Shown here: positions 28,997 through 38,252 of the stretch, one piece after another
Layout of the letters: every line of letters begins with the position of its first letter
How positions within the stretch are numbered: the stretch's first letter is position 1
Origin: Rhizobium sp. R711
GTDB lineage: Bacteria; Pseudomonadota; Alphaproteobacteria; Rhizobiales; Rhizobiaceae
NCBI RefSeq assembly: GCF_002211365.1
Contig: NZ_LOKZ01000001.1
Location: forward strand, 62,001-126,000
Direction: 5' to 3'
Length of the DNA: 64,000 nucleotides
Translations under genes and position numbers: made by a program
Notes under the pieces: generated by a model
Told to the model about the DNA's origin: nothing
Databases searched by the model: none
Seen by the model: only the letters and a program-made list of their open reading frames with translations

Positions 28997-30232
28997 ATGT
29001 ATGACTATTGCATCATTGGAGGTGGCATCGTCGGCTTGGCGGTTGCCATGGCGCTTCAGCAAAAAATACCTGGCGCCAGGATCGTCGTCCTCGAAAAAGA
29101 GACGGAACTTGCAAGACACCAGACGGGTCACAACAGTGGCGTCATCCATGCCGGCATCTATTATGCACCGGGCTCACTGAAGGCGAAACTCTGCCGCGAG
29201 GGGGCGGAAGCGACCAAGCGCTTCTGCAGCGAAAATCGCATTCCCTTTGAAACCTGCGGGAAATTGTTGGTTGCGACCGACGACAGGCAAACGCAGCGGA
29301 TGGAGACGCTCGAGGAAAGAGCGCGCAACAATGCCATCGACCATACCAGATTGTCGACGGCAAAGCTGCGAGCCGACGAGCCCAATATCGCCGGTCTCGG
29401 CGCCCTCCTCGTTCACTCCACGGGCATTGTCGACTATGCGGTTGTCTGCCGCGCCATGGCGCGAAAATTCGAGGAAGGAGGCGGTGAAATCAGGCGCGGT
29501 GTGGCTGTCAGGACGATTGACGAGCGAGAAAAAAACGTGCGCATCGAAAGCGCCTCCGGAACGGTGGAAGCGCACAGACTGGTTGCCTGCGCCGGTCTCC
29601 AGTCCGACCGCATTGCCTTGATGGCCGGCGTGAAGATCGAGCATCGGATCGTGCCGTTCCGCGGCGAATATTACACATTGCCGGCTTCCAAAGCGAAGGT
29701 GACGCAGCGCCTGATCTATCCGATTCCCGACCCGGACCTGCCGTTCCTTGGCATCCACCTGACGCGAACGATCGATGGCGGCATGACAGTTGGACCGAAC
29801 GCCGTACTTGGCTTTGCGCGCGAAGGCTACGGCAAAGGCAGTTTTGTACTCAAGGACGTCGCCGGCATGGCATCGTTTCCCGGCTTCTGGAAAATGGCGC
29901 GGAAGAACTGGCGTTCGGCGATGTCCGAATTTGCCAACTCCGCATCACGGGCTCGTTATCTGGAGGAATGCCGGAAATATTGCCCTTCGCTGACGATCGA
30001 CGACCTGCAAAAGCCACAGGCTGGCATACGCGCGCAGGCGGTGATGGCCGACGGAAGCTTGGTGCACGACTTCCTCTTCAGTGAAACCGAACGCATGCTG
30101 CATGTGTGCAACGCCCCCTCGCCCGCAGCGACCTCGGCCATCCCGATCGGCCGCATGATCGTCGATCGGCTCCTCGAAGGCAGCACCGCGACGATCAGGG
30201 CCTCCCCCGCCAGCAAGGAGGCCCGACCTTAG
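28997..30232 (+). CDS. lhgO: L-2-hydroxyglutarate oxidase/dehydrogenase (LhgO family)
   Basis: 411 residues from the ATG at 28997; the frame is open further 5' without family similarity. FAD-binding GGGIVGLAVA begins at residue 8; ARHQTGHNSGVIHAGIYY and LKAKLCREGA are hallmark LhgO text, as are KLLVATDD, VPFRGEYYTL and GVNAVLGFAREGY-like sequence (TVGPNAVLGFARE). It oxidises L-2-hydroxyglutarate to 2-oxoglutarate at the membrane, passing electrons to quinones. With the YdiJ-type enzyme upstream both enantiomers can be recycled. An 8-bp GC-rich stem (30198-30205 with 30217-30224) overlaps the gene's end. Confidence 0.93.
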   Translation: MYDYCIIGGGIVGLAVAMALQQKIPGARIVVLEKETELARHQTGHNSGVIHAGIYYAPGSLKAKLCREGAEATKRFCSENRIPFETCGKLLVATDDRQTQRMETLEERARNNAIDHTRLSTAKLRADEPNIAGLGALLVHSTGIVDYAVVCRAMARKFEEGGGEIRRGVAVRTIDEREKNVRIESASGTVEAHRLVACAGLQSDRIALMAGVKIEHRIVPFRGEYYTLPASKAKVTQRLIYPIPDPDLPFLGIHLTRTIDGGMTVGPNAVLGFAREGYGKGSFVLKDVAGMASFPGFWKMARKNWRSAMSEFANSASRARYLEECRKYCPSLTIDDLQKPQAGIRAQAVMADGSLVHDFLFSETERMLHVCNAPSPAATSAIPIGRMIVDRLLEGSTATIRASPASKEARP

Positions 30233-30588
30233 GCTTTAGGGTCGTATGGCCAGGTGAGGTCAACCGGTGAGGTGATCCACGCGACCTTAGCTTGCGACCT
30301 CGAGACTTTTCCGATCGTGGGTCGGATCCGCAGCGTTTGCTTTGCCTGGATGATTGAAAACGTCTCCAACCCCCTTGCGGCCCGCGCCGCTGACGCAAAT
30401 CGCTTCCCCCGCAAGCCCATGGCTGTCTTGAACCCCAACATTGACGTCCTTGGGGGCAGATTAGATGGAAATGCATGGGCCGAGCATCAAGCAACAATGA
30501 ATCGGAAGACAAAAAAGTATCGGTATGCAGGAGCAAATGTGGTGGAGCGGTCTGTCATGTCCGGCTAAACTTCTTTTAGGGTCGCGGG
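30233..30588. other. 356-bp intergenic region before the AraC gene
   Basis: No gene recognised. It separates lhgO from the AraC regulator, both on the plus strand, and must carry the AraC promoter. A short open frame (30254-30568) shows no recognisable family and no SD. Confidence 0.4.
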
Positions 30589-31551
30589 ATGAAACCGGAA
30601 GAGCTTCACCCGCCTGGACCTGATAAGCGCGTAAGACCTGGGAGGGTCGTCGTCATGAAAGATGCATCCGAGCCCGATCTGGAAGTCGTCCAGATACGTT
30701 CGGGCGAGTCCTTCAAGATGTGGTCGCACGGCTATCCCTATCATACGGTGCGGTGGCACTTTCACCCCGAGTATGAAATCCACCTCATCACCGAAACTTC
30801 CGGCTGCTATTTCGTGGGCGATTTCATCGGTGATTTCCAGCCGGGGAACTTTGTCATGACCGGGCCGAACCTGCCACACAATTGGGTGAGCGAGGTTCCA
30901 GATAACAGACGCATCGAGCAACGCTGTCTTGTCTTGCAGTTTTCCGAGCAATTCATCGATGGCCTGCTTGCCATCCTGCCGGAACTCAAAGGGTTTCGCT
31001 CGGTGTTGGCCGACAGCCGTCGCGGCGTCCTCTTTTCTGTTGAGACTGCCGCACTCGCAAGACCTATCATGCAGGAGATGATGGATGCGACCGGTGCGCA
31101 CCGGATCGCGCTTTTCATGCAGCTCGTCGAACGTCTGACATCTGTGAACGATCGTGTCGCGCTGACGACGTCCGATTACCAGCCTGATCCGTCCGGTTAC
31201 ATGTCGATCGGCACCAACAAGGCATTGGCATTCATCCGCGAACGACTGACGGAGCCGTTTTGCGAAACCGACCTGGCAGCGATCGCCGGTCAGACGCCGA
31301 GTGCGTTCTCGAGGTCGTTCAGGAAACATACCGGCTTCTCGGTGGTTCAATATGTGAACCGCTTGCGCATCAATCTCGCCTGCCAGCTGTTGATGAGCAG
31401 CGAGGACATGCCAGTGATCGATATCTGCTACGCATCCGGGTTCAACAACCTTTCGAATTTCAACAGACACTTTCTTGCGCAAAAAGGGATGCCGCCCTCA
31501 AGGTTCAGAGCCTTGCGGGCAGAAAACGAAAAAGCGGTGGAGGCCGCCTAA
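30589..31551 (+). CDS. AraC-family transcriptional regulator
   Basis: 320 residues. An N-terminal cupin-like sensor domain (TVRWHFHPEYEIHLITETSG, FIGDFQPGNFVMTGPNLPHNW) precedes two C-terminal helix-turn-helices (about 205-310) with CETDLAAIAGQTPSAFSRSFRKHTG and ICYASGFNNLSNFNRHF. AGGG stands before the ATG. It directly precedes the sugar importer operon on the same strand and should be its sugar- or polyol-responsive activator. Confidence 0.93.
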   Translation: MKPEELHPPGPDKRVRPGRVVVMKDASEPDLEVVQIRSGESFKMWSHGYPYHTVRWHFHPEYEIHLITETSGCYFVGDFIGDFQPGNFVMTGPNLPHNWVSEVPDNRRIEQRCLVLQFSEQFIDGLLAILPELKGFRSVLADSRRGVLFSVETAALARPIMQEMMDATGAHRIALFMQLVERLTSVNDRVALTTSDYQPDPSGYMSIGTNKALAFIRERLTEPFCETDLAAIAGQTPSAFSRSFRKHTGFSVVQYVNRLRINLACQLLMSSEDMPVIDICYASGFNNLSNFNRHFLAQKGMPPSRFRALRAENEKAVEAA

Positions 31552-31774
31552 CCAGGGAGGACAGGGAGGAGAAAACACACATTGATGACGCCTTCGAACG
31601 GAGACCGTGGCGGCCTTCGGAGGGGAACGCTTGTCTTCAAATTCAGGTGCGCCAGCAGCACGACCGGCGATGGTCTTGGACCGGGTTCGGTGACGGCTTT
31701 GTGCGCGTTAACTCAGGCTCGCCACACATGAGACGGTAACCGCAACAATCGATCTCTTCAATGGAGAAACCGAA

Positions 31775-32860
31775 ATGACGCAACTTTCAATGAAATTCGC
31801 AGGCCCTGCAATCCTGGCCCTTGGCCTTCTCAGCGCAAGCTGCGTTTTTGCACAGTCGGCCAAAGTGACGGATGCAACCGTCGCTTTCCTCATGCCTGAC
31901 CAGAGCTCGACGCGTTACGAAGAGCATGACTTCCCAGGCTTCCAGGCCGAAATGGCAAAACTGTGCGCCGGCTGCAAGGTCATCTATCAGAACGCCAATG
32001 GGGACGCATCACGTCAACAGCAGCAATTCAACTCGGCGATTTCGCAGGGTGCCAAGGCAATCATTCTCGATCCCGTCGACTCGACTGCTGCGGCCTCGCT
32101 GGTCAAGATGGCCCAAAGCCAAGGTGTCAAGATCATCGCCTATGATCGCCCAATTCCGTCCGCAGCAGCCGACTATTATGTCTCCTTCAACAACGAGGAG
32201 ATCGCCAAGATGATTGCCGCATCACTTGTCGAACATCTGAAGAAGAACAACGTCAAGCCAGGGGATGGTGGTTTGCTCGAGATCAACGGCTCGCCGACCG
32301 ATGCGGCCGCTGGCCTGATCAAGAAGGGTATCCATGCCGGCATCGCGGAAGGAGGCTATCAGGTGCTGGCCGAATACGACACACCGGAATGGGCGCCGCC
32401 GAAAGCGCAGCAGTGGGCAAGTGGGCAGATCACGAGGTTCGGCAAGAAGATCATTGGTGTCGTGGCGGCCAATGACGGTACCGGTGGCGGTGCCATCGCA
32501 GCCTTCAAGGCTGCCGGCGTAGACCCGGTCCCGCCGGTGACGGGCAATGATGCGACCATTGCCGGCCTGCAGCTGATCATTGCTGGCGATCAGTACAACA
32601 CGATTTCCAAGCCGAGCGAGATCGTTGCTGCCGCGGCTGCCAACGTCGCAATCCAGCTGCTTTCCGGCGAGACACCGAAAGCGGACACGAAGCTCTTCGA
32701 CACCCCGACCCAGCTCTTCAAGCCGGCTCTGGTGACGGCGGACAATCTCAAGGCCGAGATTATCGACAAGAGTGTCAACGGCAAGCCGATCCAGACGCCT
32801 GAGCAGCTGTGCGGGGATCGCTACGCCGAAGGTTGCAAGAAGCTCGGCATCGGCAGCTAA
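31775..32860 (+). CDS. Sugar ABC transporter substrate-binding protein (ribose/xylose family)
   Basis: 361 residues with a signal peptide ending near residue 26 (SASCVFAQ). Peripla_BP_4 features: AVLDPVDS-like AIILDPVDSTAAASLVKMAQ, IAYDRPI, NGSPTDAAA and VVAANDGTGGGAIAAF. SD AATGGAGAAACCGAA lies before the ATG. It captures a sugar or polyol in the periplasm for the ATPase (32946) and permease (33764). The SDR and FGGY kinase downstream suggest a pentitol. It resembles XylF-type proteins. Confidence 0.93.
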   Translation: MTQLSMKFAGPAILALGLLSASCVFAQSAKVTDATVAFLMPDQSSTRYEEHDFPGFQAEMAKLCAGCKVIYQNANGDASRQQQQFNSAISQGAKAIILDPVDSTAAASLVKMAQSQGVKIIAYDRPIPSAAADYYVSFNNEEIAKMIAASLVEHLKKNNVKPGDGGLLEINGSPTDAAAGLIKKGIHAGIAEGGYQVLAEYDTPEWAPPKAQQWASGQITRFGKKIIGVVAANDGTGGGAIAAFKAAGVDPVPPVTGNDATIAGLQLIIAGDQYNTISKPSEIVAAAAANVAIQLLSGETPKADTKLFDTPTQLFKPALVTADNLKAEIIDKSVNGKPIQTPEQLCGDRYAEGCKKLGIGS

Positions 32861-32945
32861 GAACTCCTCCCGAGGGCCCTCCGGCGCGTGTCGTCGGGGG
32901 GCTCATTGCAAGTCGCAATAAGTCAATGCGGAAAGGCCTGCCTCG

Positions 32946-33767
32946 ATGACGGACAAACAACAGGATGCGGCCCCAATCGGCGAGCTGGTGCTCAGCCTGC
33001 GTGGTGTCTCCAAGAATTTCGGCGCCGTATCGGCCCTGACGGATATCGATCTCGACGTCCATGCGGGCGAAGTCGTGGCCTTGGTCGGCGACAACGGCGC
33101 GGGCAAGTCGACGCTCGTCAAGATCCTTGCCGGCGTCCATCAGCCAACGTCGGGTACGATCATGTTCGCCGGAAAAACGGTCACCCTTGCTGATCCCAGT
33201 AGCGCCCTTAATCTCGGCATCGCGACGGTTTTTCAAGACCTTGCGCTTTGTGAAAATCTCGACGTGGTGGCCAACATCTTCCTCGGCCGGGAAACCAGTC
33301 CCTTGAAGCTCGACGAAGTATCGATGGAAGTACGCTCCTGGAAGCTCCTGAACGAGCTGTCGGCACGCATCCCCAGCGTCCGCATTGCGATTGCCTCGCT
33401 TTCCGGCGGTCAGCGTCAGACAGTGGCGATTGCGAGATCACTGTTGTTGGAGCCGAAGCTCATCATGCTTGACGAGCCGACGGCCGCCCTCGGCGTGGCG
33501 CAAACGGCGGAGGTCTTGAACCTTATCGAACGGGTCCGCGACCGCGGTCTCGGAGTAATCATGATAAGCCACAATATGGAAGACGTCCGGGCGGTGGCAG
33601 ACCGCATCGTGGTGCTGCGTCTCGGCCGCAACAACGGAATATTTTATCCCGACGCGACCAACCAGGAACTGGTCAGCGCCATCACCGGGGCTGCCGACAA
33701 CTCCGTTTCGCGAAGGGCAAGCCGACGCCAGGGGCCGCGCGCGATCACAGAGGAAAAGAACCCATGA
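32946..33767 (+). CDS. Sugar ABC transporter ATPase, single-domain (FrcA/XylG-like)
   Basis: 273 residues. One ATPase domain only: Walker A GDNGAGKST at residues 48-56, signature LSGGQRQTVAIARS and Walker B LIMLDEPTAALG. Classical RbsA/XylG proteins have two domains in about 500 residues; the half-length form seen here is known in rhizobial sugar importers and presumably works as a dimer. Its stop overlaps the permease start (ATGA). A GC-rich imperfect hairpin lies between it and the binding-protein gene (about 32866-32905). Confidence 0.93.
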   Translation: MTDKQQDAAPIGELVLSLRGVSKNFGAVSALTDIDLDVHAGEVVALVGDNGAGKSTLVKILAGVHQPTSGTIMFAGKTVTLADPSSALNLGIATVFQDLALCENLDVVANIFLGRETSPLKLDEVSMEVRSWKLLNELSARIPSVRIAIASLSGGQRQTVAIARSLLLEPKLIMLDEPTAALGVAQTAEVLNLIERVRDRGLGVIMISHNMEDVRAVADRIVVLRLGRNNGIFYPDATNQELVSAITGAADNSVSRRASRRQGPRAITEEKNP

Positions 33768-35023
33768 GCGGTAACGCCAATCAGAATGCCCAATCAGCAC
33801 CGTTGCTGGATAGAAACGATGTCCGCGTCAAGCACGAAACAGGTGCTACCGGCGCTATCCGGGCCTTTGCAGATCGGGTGAAATCAGGCGATCTCGGGTC
33901 CCTGCCAGTCGTCGTCGGTCTGGTTCTTATCTGGACGGTGTTTGCGTCGCTCAATCCGGTGTTCCTCTCGGCCAACAATCTCGTCAATCTGCTTTTCGAT
34001 GCATCGACTGTGGGCGTCATTTCGCTTGGCATCGTCTGCATCCTGATGGTTGGTGAGATCGACCTGTCCGTCGGCTCGATCAGCGGCTTTGCTTCGGCGC
34101 TGGTCGGGATGCTGTGGGTCAATGAAGGGTGGCCGGTGGCGCTGGCGATCGTCGCTGCACTTGTCGCCGGTGGGACCATCGGCGCACTCTATGCGCTGCT
34201 CTTTAACCGCCTGGGGATGCCAAGTTTCGTTTCGACACTGGCTGGCCTTCTCGCGGTCCTCGGCATGCAACTCTACCTGCTCGGCGCGACCGGTTCGATC
34301 AACCTGCCATACGGTTCGGCGCTCGTGAACTTCGGGCAGCTGCTCGTCATGCCGGATCCGGTTTCCTATGGTCTTGCTGCCATTCCCGGGATCGTGCTGT
34401 TCGTGACCGGTTACCGGACTGTCTTGCGCCGCCGAAAGGCCAACCTGTCCTCGCAGTCGCTTGGCGGTCTCATTTTCCGCGCGATTTTAATTACCGCGGT
34501 GCTGGAGGCGATCGTCTTTTATCTCAACCAGGACCGCGGCATTCCATGGATGTTTGGTCTATTTGTCGGCCTGGTCGTTGCGATGAGCTATGCGTTGACC
34601 CGCACCAAATGGGGCCGCTCGATGACAGCGATCGGTGGCAATCGCGAGGCCGCGCGCCGGGCCGGCATCAATGTTCGCATGATCTATACAAGCGCCTTCA
34701 TGCTCTGCTCGGTGCTGGCTGCCTTGGGCGGCGTATTGTCTGCCGCGCGCCTTGCATCGGCAAGCCAGCAGGCTGGAACAGGCGATGTCAACCTTAATGC
34801 CATCGCAGCTGCCGTCATTGGCGGAACCAGCCTTTTCGGTGGTCGCGGCAGCGCCTATTCGGCACTGCTCGGCATCATCGTCATTCAATCGATCGCCAAC
34901 GGCCTGACGCTGCTCGATCTATCCTCGTCGCTTCGCTACATGATCACCGGGGCCGTTCTTGCCATCGCCGTCATCGTTGATTCCCTCGCACGCCGTTCTC
35001 GCGTGTCCCACGGGCGCGCCTAA
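33764..35023 (+). CDS. Sugar ABC transporter permease (XylH/RbsC family)
   Basis: 419 residues with about ten hydrophobic segments and a 45-residue charged N-terminal tail. Family text includes [45 protein letters not shown] and [12 protein letters not shown]. The length and the middle insertion are closest to XylH-type permeases. It is the membrane component of the importer encoded at 31775-33767. Confidence 0.94.
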   Translation: MSGNANQNAQSAPLLDRNDVRVKHETGATGAIRAFADRVKSGDLGSLPVVVGLVLIWTVFASLNPVFLSANNLVNLLFDASTVGVISLGIVCILMVGEIDLSVGSISGFASALVGMLWVNEGWPVALAIVAALVAGGTIGALYALLFNRLGMPSFVSTLAGLLAVLGMQLYLLGATGSINLPYGSALVNFGQLLVMPDPVSYGLAAIPGIVLFVTGYRTVLRRRKANLSSQSLGGLIFRAILITAVLEAIVFYLNQDRGIPWMFGLFVGLVVAMSYALTRTKWGRSMTAIGGNREAARRAGINVRMIYTSAFMLCSVLAALGGVLSAARLASASQQAGTGDVNLNAIAAAVIGGTSLFGGRGSAYSALLGIIVIQSIANGLTLLDLSSSLRYMITGAVLAIAVIVDSLARRSRVSHGRA

Positions 35024-35049
35024 AACCCAGGCAAAAGGTTAGGAATGCT

Positions 35050-35778
35050 ATGAAACAGGAACTTGCTGGAAAGGTCGCTGCAATCACTGGTGCGGCCTCG
35101 GGAATTGGCCTTGAATGCGCAAGAGCATTGATCAGTGAAGGCGCCGAGGTCGCCCTCATCGACCGGGCAGCAGATTCATTGACGCGGATCTGTGCGGAAC
35201 TGGGACCCCAGGCATTCCCGCTGGTTGTCGACCTCACCAACACTGAAAGTGTTGCGACGATGATGCCGCAGATCCTCAAAACGTTCGGCAAGCTCGACAT
35301 CTTTCACGCCAATGCGGGCGCCTATATCGGCGGAGACGTGGTCGAGGGAGATCCCGATGCGTGGGACCGCATGCTGAACCTCAATGTCAATGCTGCCTTC
35401 CGTTCGGTTCACGCCGTGTTGCCGCATATGGTCGAGCGTCAGAGCGGCGACATCATCATGACGAGTTCGATTGCCGGTCTGGTTCCGGTCGCCTGGGAGC
35501 CGATCTACACTGCCTCCAAATTCGCGGTACAGGCATTTGTGCACACGGTTCGCCGACAGGTAATGAAACATGGCATTCGCGTGGGCGCTGTTGCGCCGGG
35601 GCCGGTCGTGACTGCCCTGATCAGCGACTGGCCGAAGGCAAAGCTTGAAGAGACAATCGCTGCGGGAGGCCTCATGGAGGCGAGTGAAGTGGCAGAGGCC
35701 GTGATATTCATGTTGTCGCGGCCACGTAATGTGACAATCCGCGACCTCGTCATTCTGCCACACAGCACGGATCTCTAA
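35050..35778 (+). CDS. SDR-family dehydrogenase (probable polyol dehydrogenase)
   Basis: 242 residues. TGAASGIG at residues 13-20, NAGAY for the NAG motif, catalytic Ser in SSIAGL and YTASK with Tyr/Lys. Translation follows the permease after 26 bp and precedes an FGGY kinase by 2 bp. In ribitol or other pentitol loci an SDR oxidises the polyol to a pentulose which the kinase phosphorylates; that is the best reading here. The substrate is inferred from context only. Confidence 0.9.
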   Translation: MKQELAGKVAAITGAASGIGLECARALISEGAEVALIDRAADSLTRICAELGPQAFPLVVDLTNTESVATMMPQILKTFGKLDIFHANAGAYIGGDVVEGDPDAWDRMLNLNVNAAFRSVHAVLPHMVERQSGDIIMTSSIAGLVPVAWEPIYTASKFAVQAFVHTVRRQVMKHGIRVGAVAPGPVVTALISDWPKAKLEETIAAGGLMEASEVAEAVIFMLSRPRNVTIRDLVILPHSTDL

Positions 35779-35780
35779 TC

Positions 35781-37400
35781 ATGGCACGCCACTTTCTCGG
35801 AATAGACGTCGGCACCGGCAGCGCGAGGACCGGAGTGTTCAGCGAGACCGGTGATTTGCTGTCATCGGCGAAGCACCCGATCGCGATCTGGCATGAGGCC
35901 GGCGGCGTCGTCGAGCAGTCCAGTGAGGATATTTGGCAGGCAGTATCGCGAAGCGTTCGCCAGGCAGTCAAGGATGCGGGCATTGATCCAGCCTCCATCG
36001 CCGGAATCGGCTGTACCGCTACCTGCTCGCTGGTTGCCGTCTTGGAGGACGCACGTCCGGTCAGTGTCAGCACGTCTGGAAACGCCAGCAGGAACGTCAT
36101 TGTCTGGATGGACCACAGGGCCGTTGCGGAAGCCGACGAGATCAATGCCGGCGGGCACGGCGTGCTCAACTATGTCGGCGGCCGCATCTCGCCGGAAATG
36201 CAAACGCCGAAGCTCCTGTGGCTGAAGCGGCACCTTCCGGAGCAATACCATGCAGCGACCCACTTCTTCGACCTGTCCGACTTTTTGACCTGGCGTGCGA
36301 CCGGCAGTCTTTCGCGATCGGTCTGCACGGTGACATGCAAATGGACCTATCTGGCACATCAGGGGCGCTGGGACGTTGACTATTTTCGCTCCATTGGCCT
36401 TGAGGATCTGGTTGCCGGTGGTTTGAAGCGGATTGGGACCGATATTGTCATCCCGGGCGCGGCACTTGGCACGGGTCTTAGCAGCCAGGCGGCAGCCGAT
36501 TTCGGTCTGCTGGTTGGCACACCGGTTGGCGCAGCCCTCATTGATGCTCACGCCGGCGGCATCGGGACCCTTGGCGCGGTCGAAGACGGAGCGTCCGACG
36601 CAATCTCCATCGGCCGCCGCCTGGCCTATATCTTCGGCACGTCGGCATGCTCGATGGCGACCACAGAGCAACCGACCTTTGTCGACGGCGTCTGGGGTCC
36701 GTATTTTTCAGCGATGGTGCCCGGCCTATGGCTGAACGAGGGTGGACAGTCGGCGGCAGGAGCCGCAATCGACCACCTGGTCACCATGCATCCGGCAGCC
36801 GCTGAAATTAAGGCGCGCGCCAATGCCGAGGGTCTTTCGCTCGTTGGCTATCTGGAGCGGGCAGCCGCTCGCGCTGGTGATAATGCTGCCGATCTGGCCG
36901 GGAGCATTATCGTCGTGCCCGAATTCCTCGGCAACCGCGCGCCTTTTGCCGATCCAGATGCGCGCGCATTGATCGCGGGGCTAACGCTTGATGACGACGA
37001 GACATCGCTGGTTGCGCTTTATGTCGCTGGCCTTGCCGGGCTCGGCTACGGGTTGCGACAACTGCTTGACGCTTTGGCCGACAAGGCGATCGATGTCGAC
37101 CTGATCATGGCAAGTGGCGGTGCGGCAAACAGCCCCCTCGTTTTGCAGATGATCGCCGATACGACGTCGACCGCGGTTGCCAGCGTAACTAGCCCCGAGC
37201 CGGTGCTCCTTGGGGCTGCCATGCTCGGAGCGGTCGCTGCTGGCTTTTACCCCGACATCGCAAAAGCGATGACCGTTATGTCGCAGATTGAAAAAGTTTA
37301 TTGCCCTGCATTAGGTGCTGCGCGCGAAAGACACGATCGGCACTATCAGGCCTTCCAGCTGCTTCAGCAGACCGGCCGAAAGCTACGCGACGTGATCTGA
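35781..37400 (+). CDS. FGGY-family carbohydrate kinase (pentulose kinase type)
   Basis: 539 residues. N-terminal phosphate loop GIDVGTGSARTGVF, then VIVWMDHRA, SPEMQTPKLLWLKRHLP, FFDLSDFLTWRATG and LIDAHAGGIGTLGA, all characteristic of the D-ribulokinase/FGGY pentulose kinase branch rather than xylulokinase or glycerol kinase; MASGGAANSPLVLQMIAD is the C-terminal ATP site. It would make D-ribulose 5-phosphate if the SDR yields D-ribulose. Last gene of the operon, followed by a hairpin. Confidence 0.9.
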   Translation: MARHFLGIDVGTGSARTGVFSETGDLLSSAKHPIAIWHEAGGVVEQSSEDIWQAVSRSVRQAVKDAGIDPASIAGIGCTATCSLVAVLEDARPVSVSTSGNASRNVIVWMDHRAVAEADEINAGGHGVLNYVGGRISPEMQTPKLLWLKRHLPEQYHAATHFFDLSDFLTWRATGSLSRSVCTVTCKWTYLAHQGRWDVDYFRSIGLEDLVAGGLKRIGTDIVIPGAALGTGLSSQAAADFGLLVGTPVGAALIDAHAGGIGTLGAVEDGASDAISIGRRLAYIFGTSACSMATTEQPTFVDGVWGPYFSAMVPGLWLNEGGQSAAGAAIDHLVTMHPAAAEIKARANAEGLSLVGYLERAAARAGDNAADLAGSIIVVPEFLGNRAPFADPDARALIAGLTLDDDETSLVALYVAGLAGLGYGLRQLLDALADKAIDVDLIMASGGAANSPLVLQMIADTTSTAVASVTSPEPVLLGAAMLGAVAAGFYPDIAKAMTVMSQIEKVYCPALGAARERHDRHYQAFQLLQQTGRKLRDVI

Positions 37401-37404
37401 CAAA

Positions 37405-37434
37405 GGCAATGCCCAGCTTTCCGCTGGGATTGCC
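37405..37434 (+). terminator. Hairpin ending the pentitol operon
   Basis: GGCAATGCCCAGC pairs with GCTGGGATTGCC (one bulged G) around a short loop, 4 bp after the kinase stop. No long T-run follows. Placement supports transcription termination or 3' protection. Confidence 0.65.
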
Positions 37435-37763
37435 AGATATTGATCGCAAGCTGACCGGCTTTTAGAGGTCTGATGACTGATCGGCCACCAAAAAACCGTC
37501 GTCGAGATCAGCCATAGCTTTAAGGGCGAGCGCGGGTCTTTCGAACTGGCGAGATCGATTGGCGAAATGCTGGCCGAACTCGGGCTATGAGTATGGCGGA
37601 AGGCCAGGCAAACCACCGGATCCAGCCTCGGGTCCTCAATCTTGTGAAAAGCTGGGGATTTTCTCGACATAGCCGCCGCGTTGGCTTCCGTTTACATGAT
37701 GGGGAAATAGGGATACCTTATGTCCTTAATAGATGCGATTCAGCATCGATCCGGACTGAATTG
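37435..37763. other. Intergenic region with possible C-terminal gene scrap
   Basis: No intact gene. A short plus-strand frame ending at 37590 reads VVEISHSFKGERGSFELARS and then MLAELGL before its stop, protein-like but unrecognised, without a start. The rest should carry the promoter of the Rrf2 gene at 37764. I see no dyad that stands out. Confidence 0.35.
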
Positions 37764-38252
37764 ATGATCCTGAAAAGCCAAGTCGAATGGGCGCTACATT
37801 GTTGTGCCATACTCGCCGGTCTGCCCGCAGGCCGTTATCTGTCCACCAAGGCGCTGGCCGAGTTCCACGGACTTCCAAAGGAGTATCTTTCAAAGGCCTT
37901 GCAGAGCCTTTCGCAAGCCGGTCTTGTTCATACGACGCTCGGCCCGGCAGGCGGCTATCGATTGGCAAAGGCGCCTGCCGAATTGACATTCTTGGATATC
38001 GTCGAGGCGGTCGAAGGCAAGGCGCGGACCTTTGTCTGCAACAATATCAGGGGCAACAATCCTTGCCGGCCGAAAGGCTACTGCGAAAACGATCCATGCG
38101 CGGTGGCGCGCATCATGTGGGAAGCCGACGAAGCGTGGCGCGACAAGCTGCGCAGTGTCAGGCTGTCCGACCTGATCGAGGCGCTGTCCAGGGATGTCCC
38201 GGCGGAGCTTTGGAAGAGCAGTTTCGAATGGGTCCTAGAGCGCGCCGGATGA
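37764..38252 (+). CDS. Rrf2-family transcriptional regulator with four cysteines
   Basis: 162 residues from the ATG at 37764; an upstream open extension is not Rrf2-like. The winged helix (LSTKALAEFHGLPKEYLSKALQSL) is followed by GPAGGYRLAKAP. Cysteines at 92, 101, 107 and 112 stand where IscR, NsrR and RirA hold a [2Fe-2S] or [4Fe-4S] cluster, so it may sense iron, NO or redox state. Its target is unclear: the nearest genes are a convergent MscS channel whose 3' end overlaps it by 18 bp. Confidence 0.88.
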   Translation: MILKSQVEWALHCCAILAGLPAGRYLSTKALAEFHGLPKEYLSKALQSLSQAGLVHTTLGPAGGYRLAKAPAELTFLDIVEAVEGKARTFVCNNIRGNNPCRPKGYCENDPCAVARIMWEADEAWRDKLRSVRLSDLIEALSRDVPAELWKSSFEWVLERAG

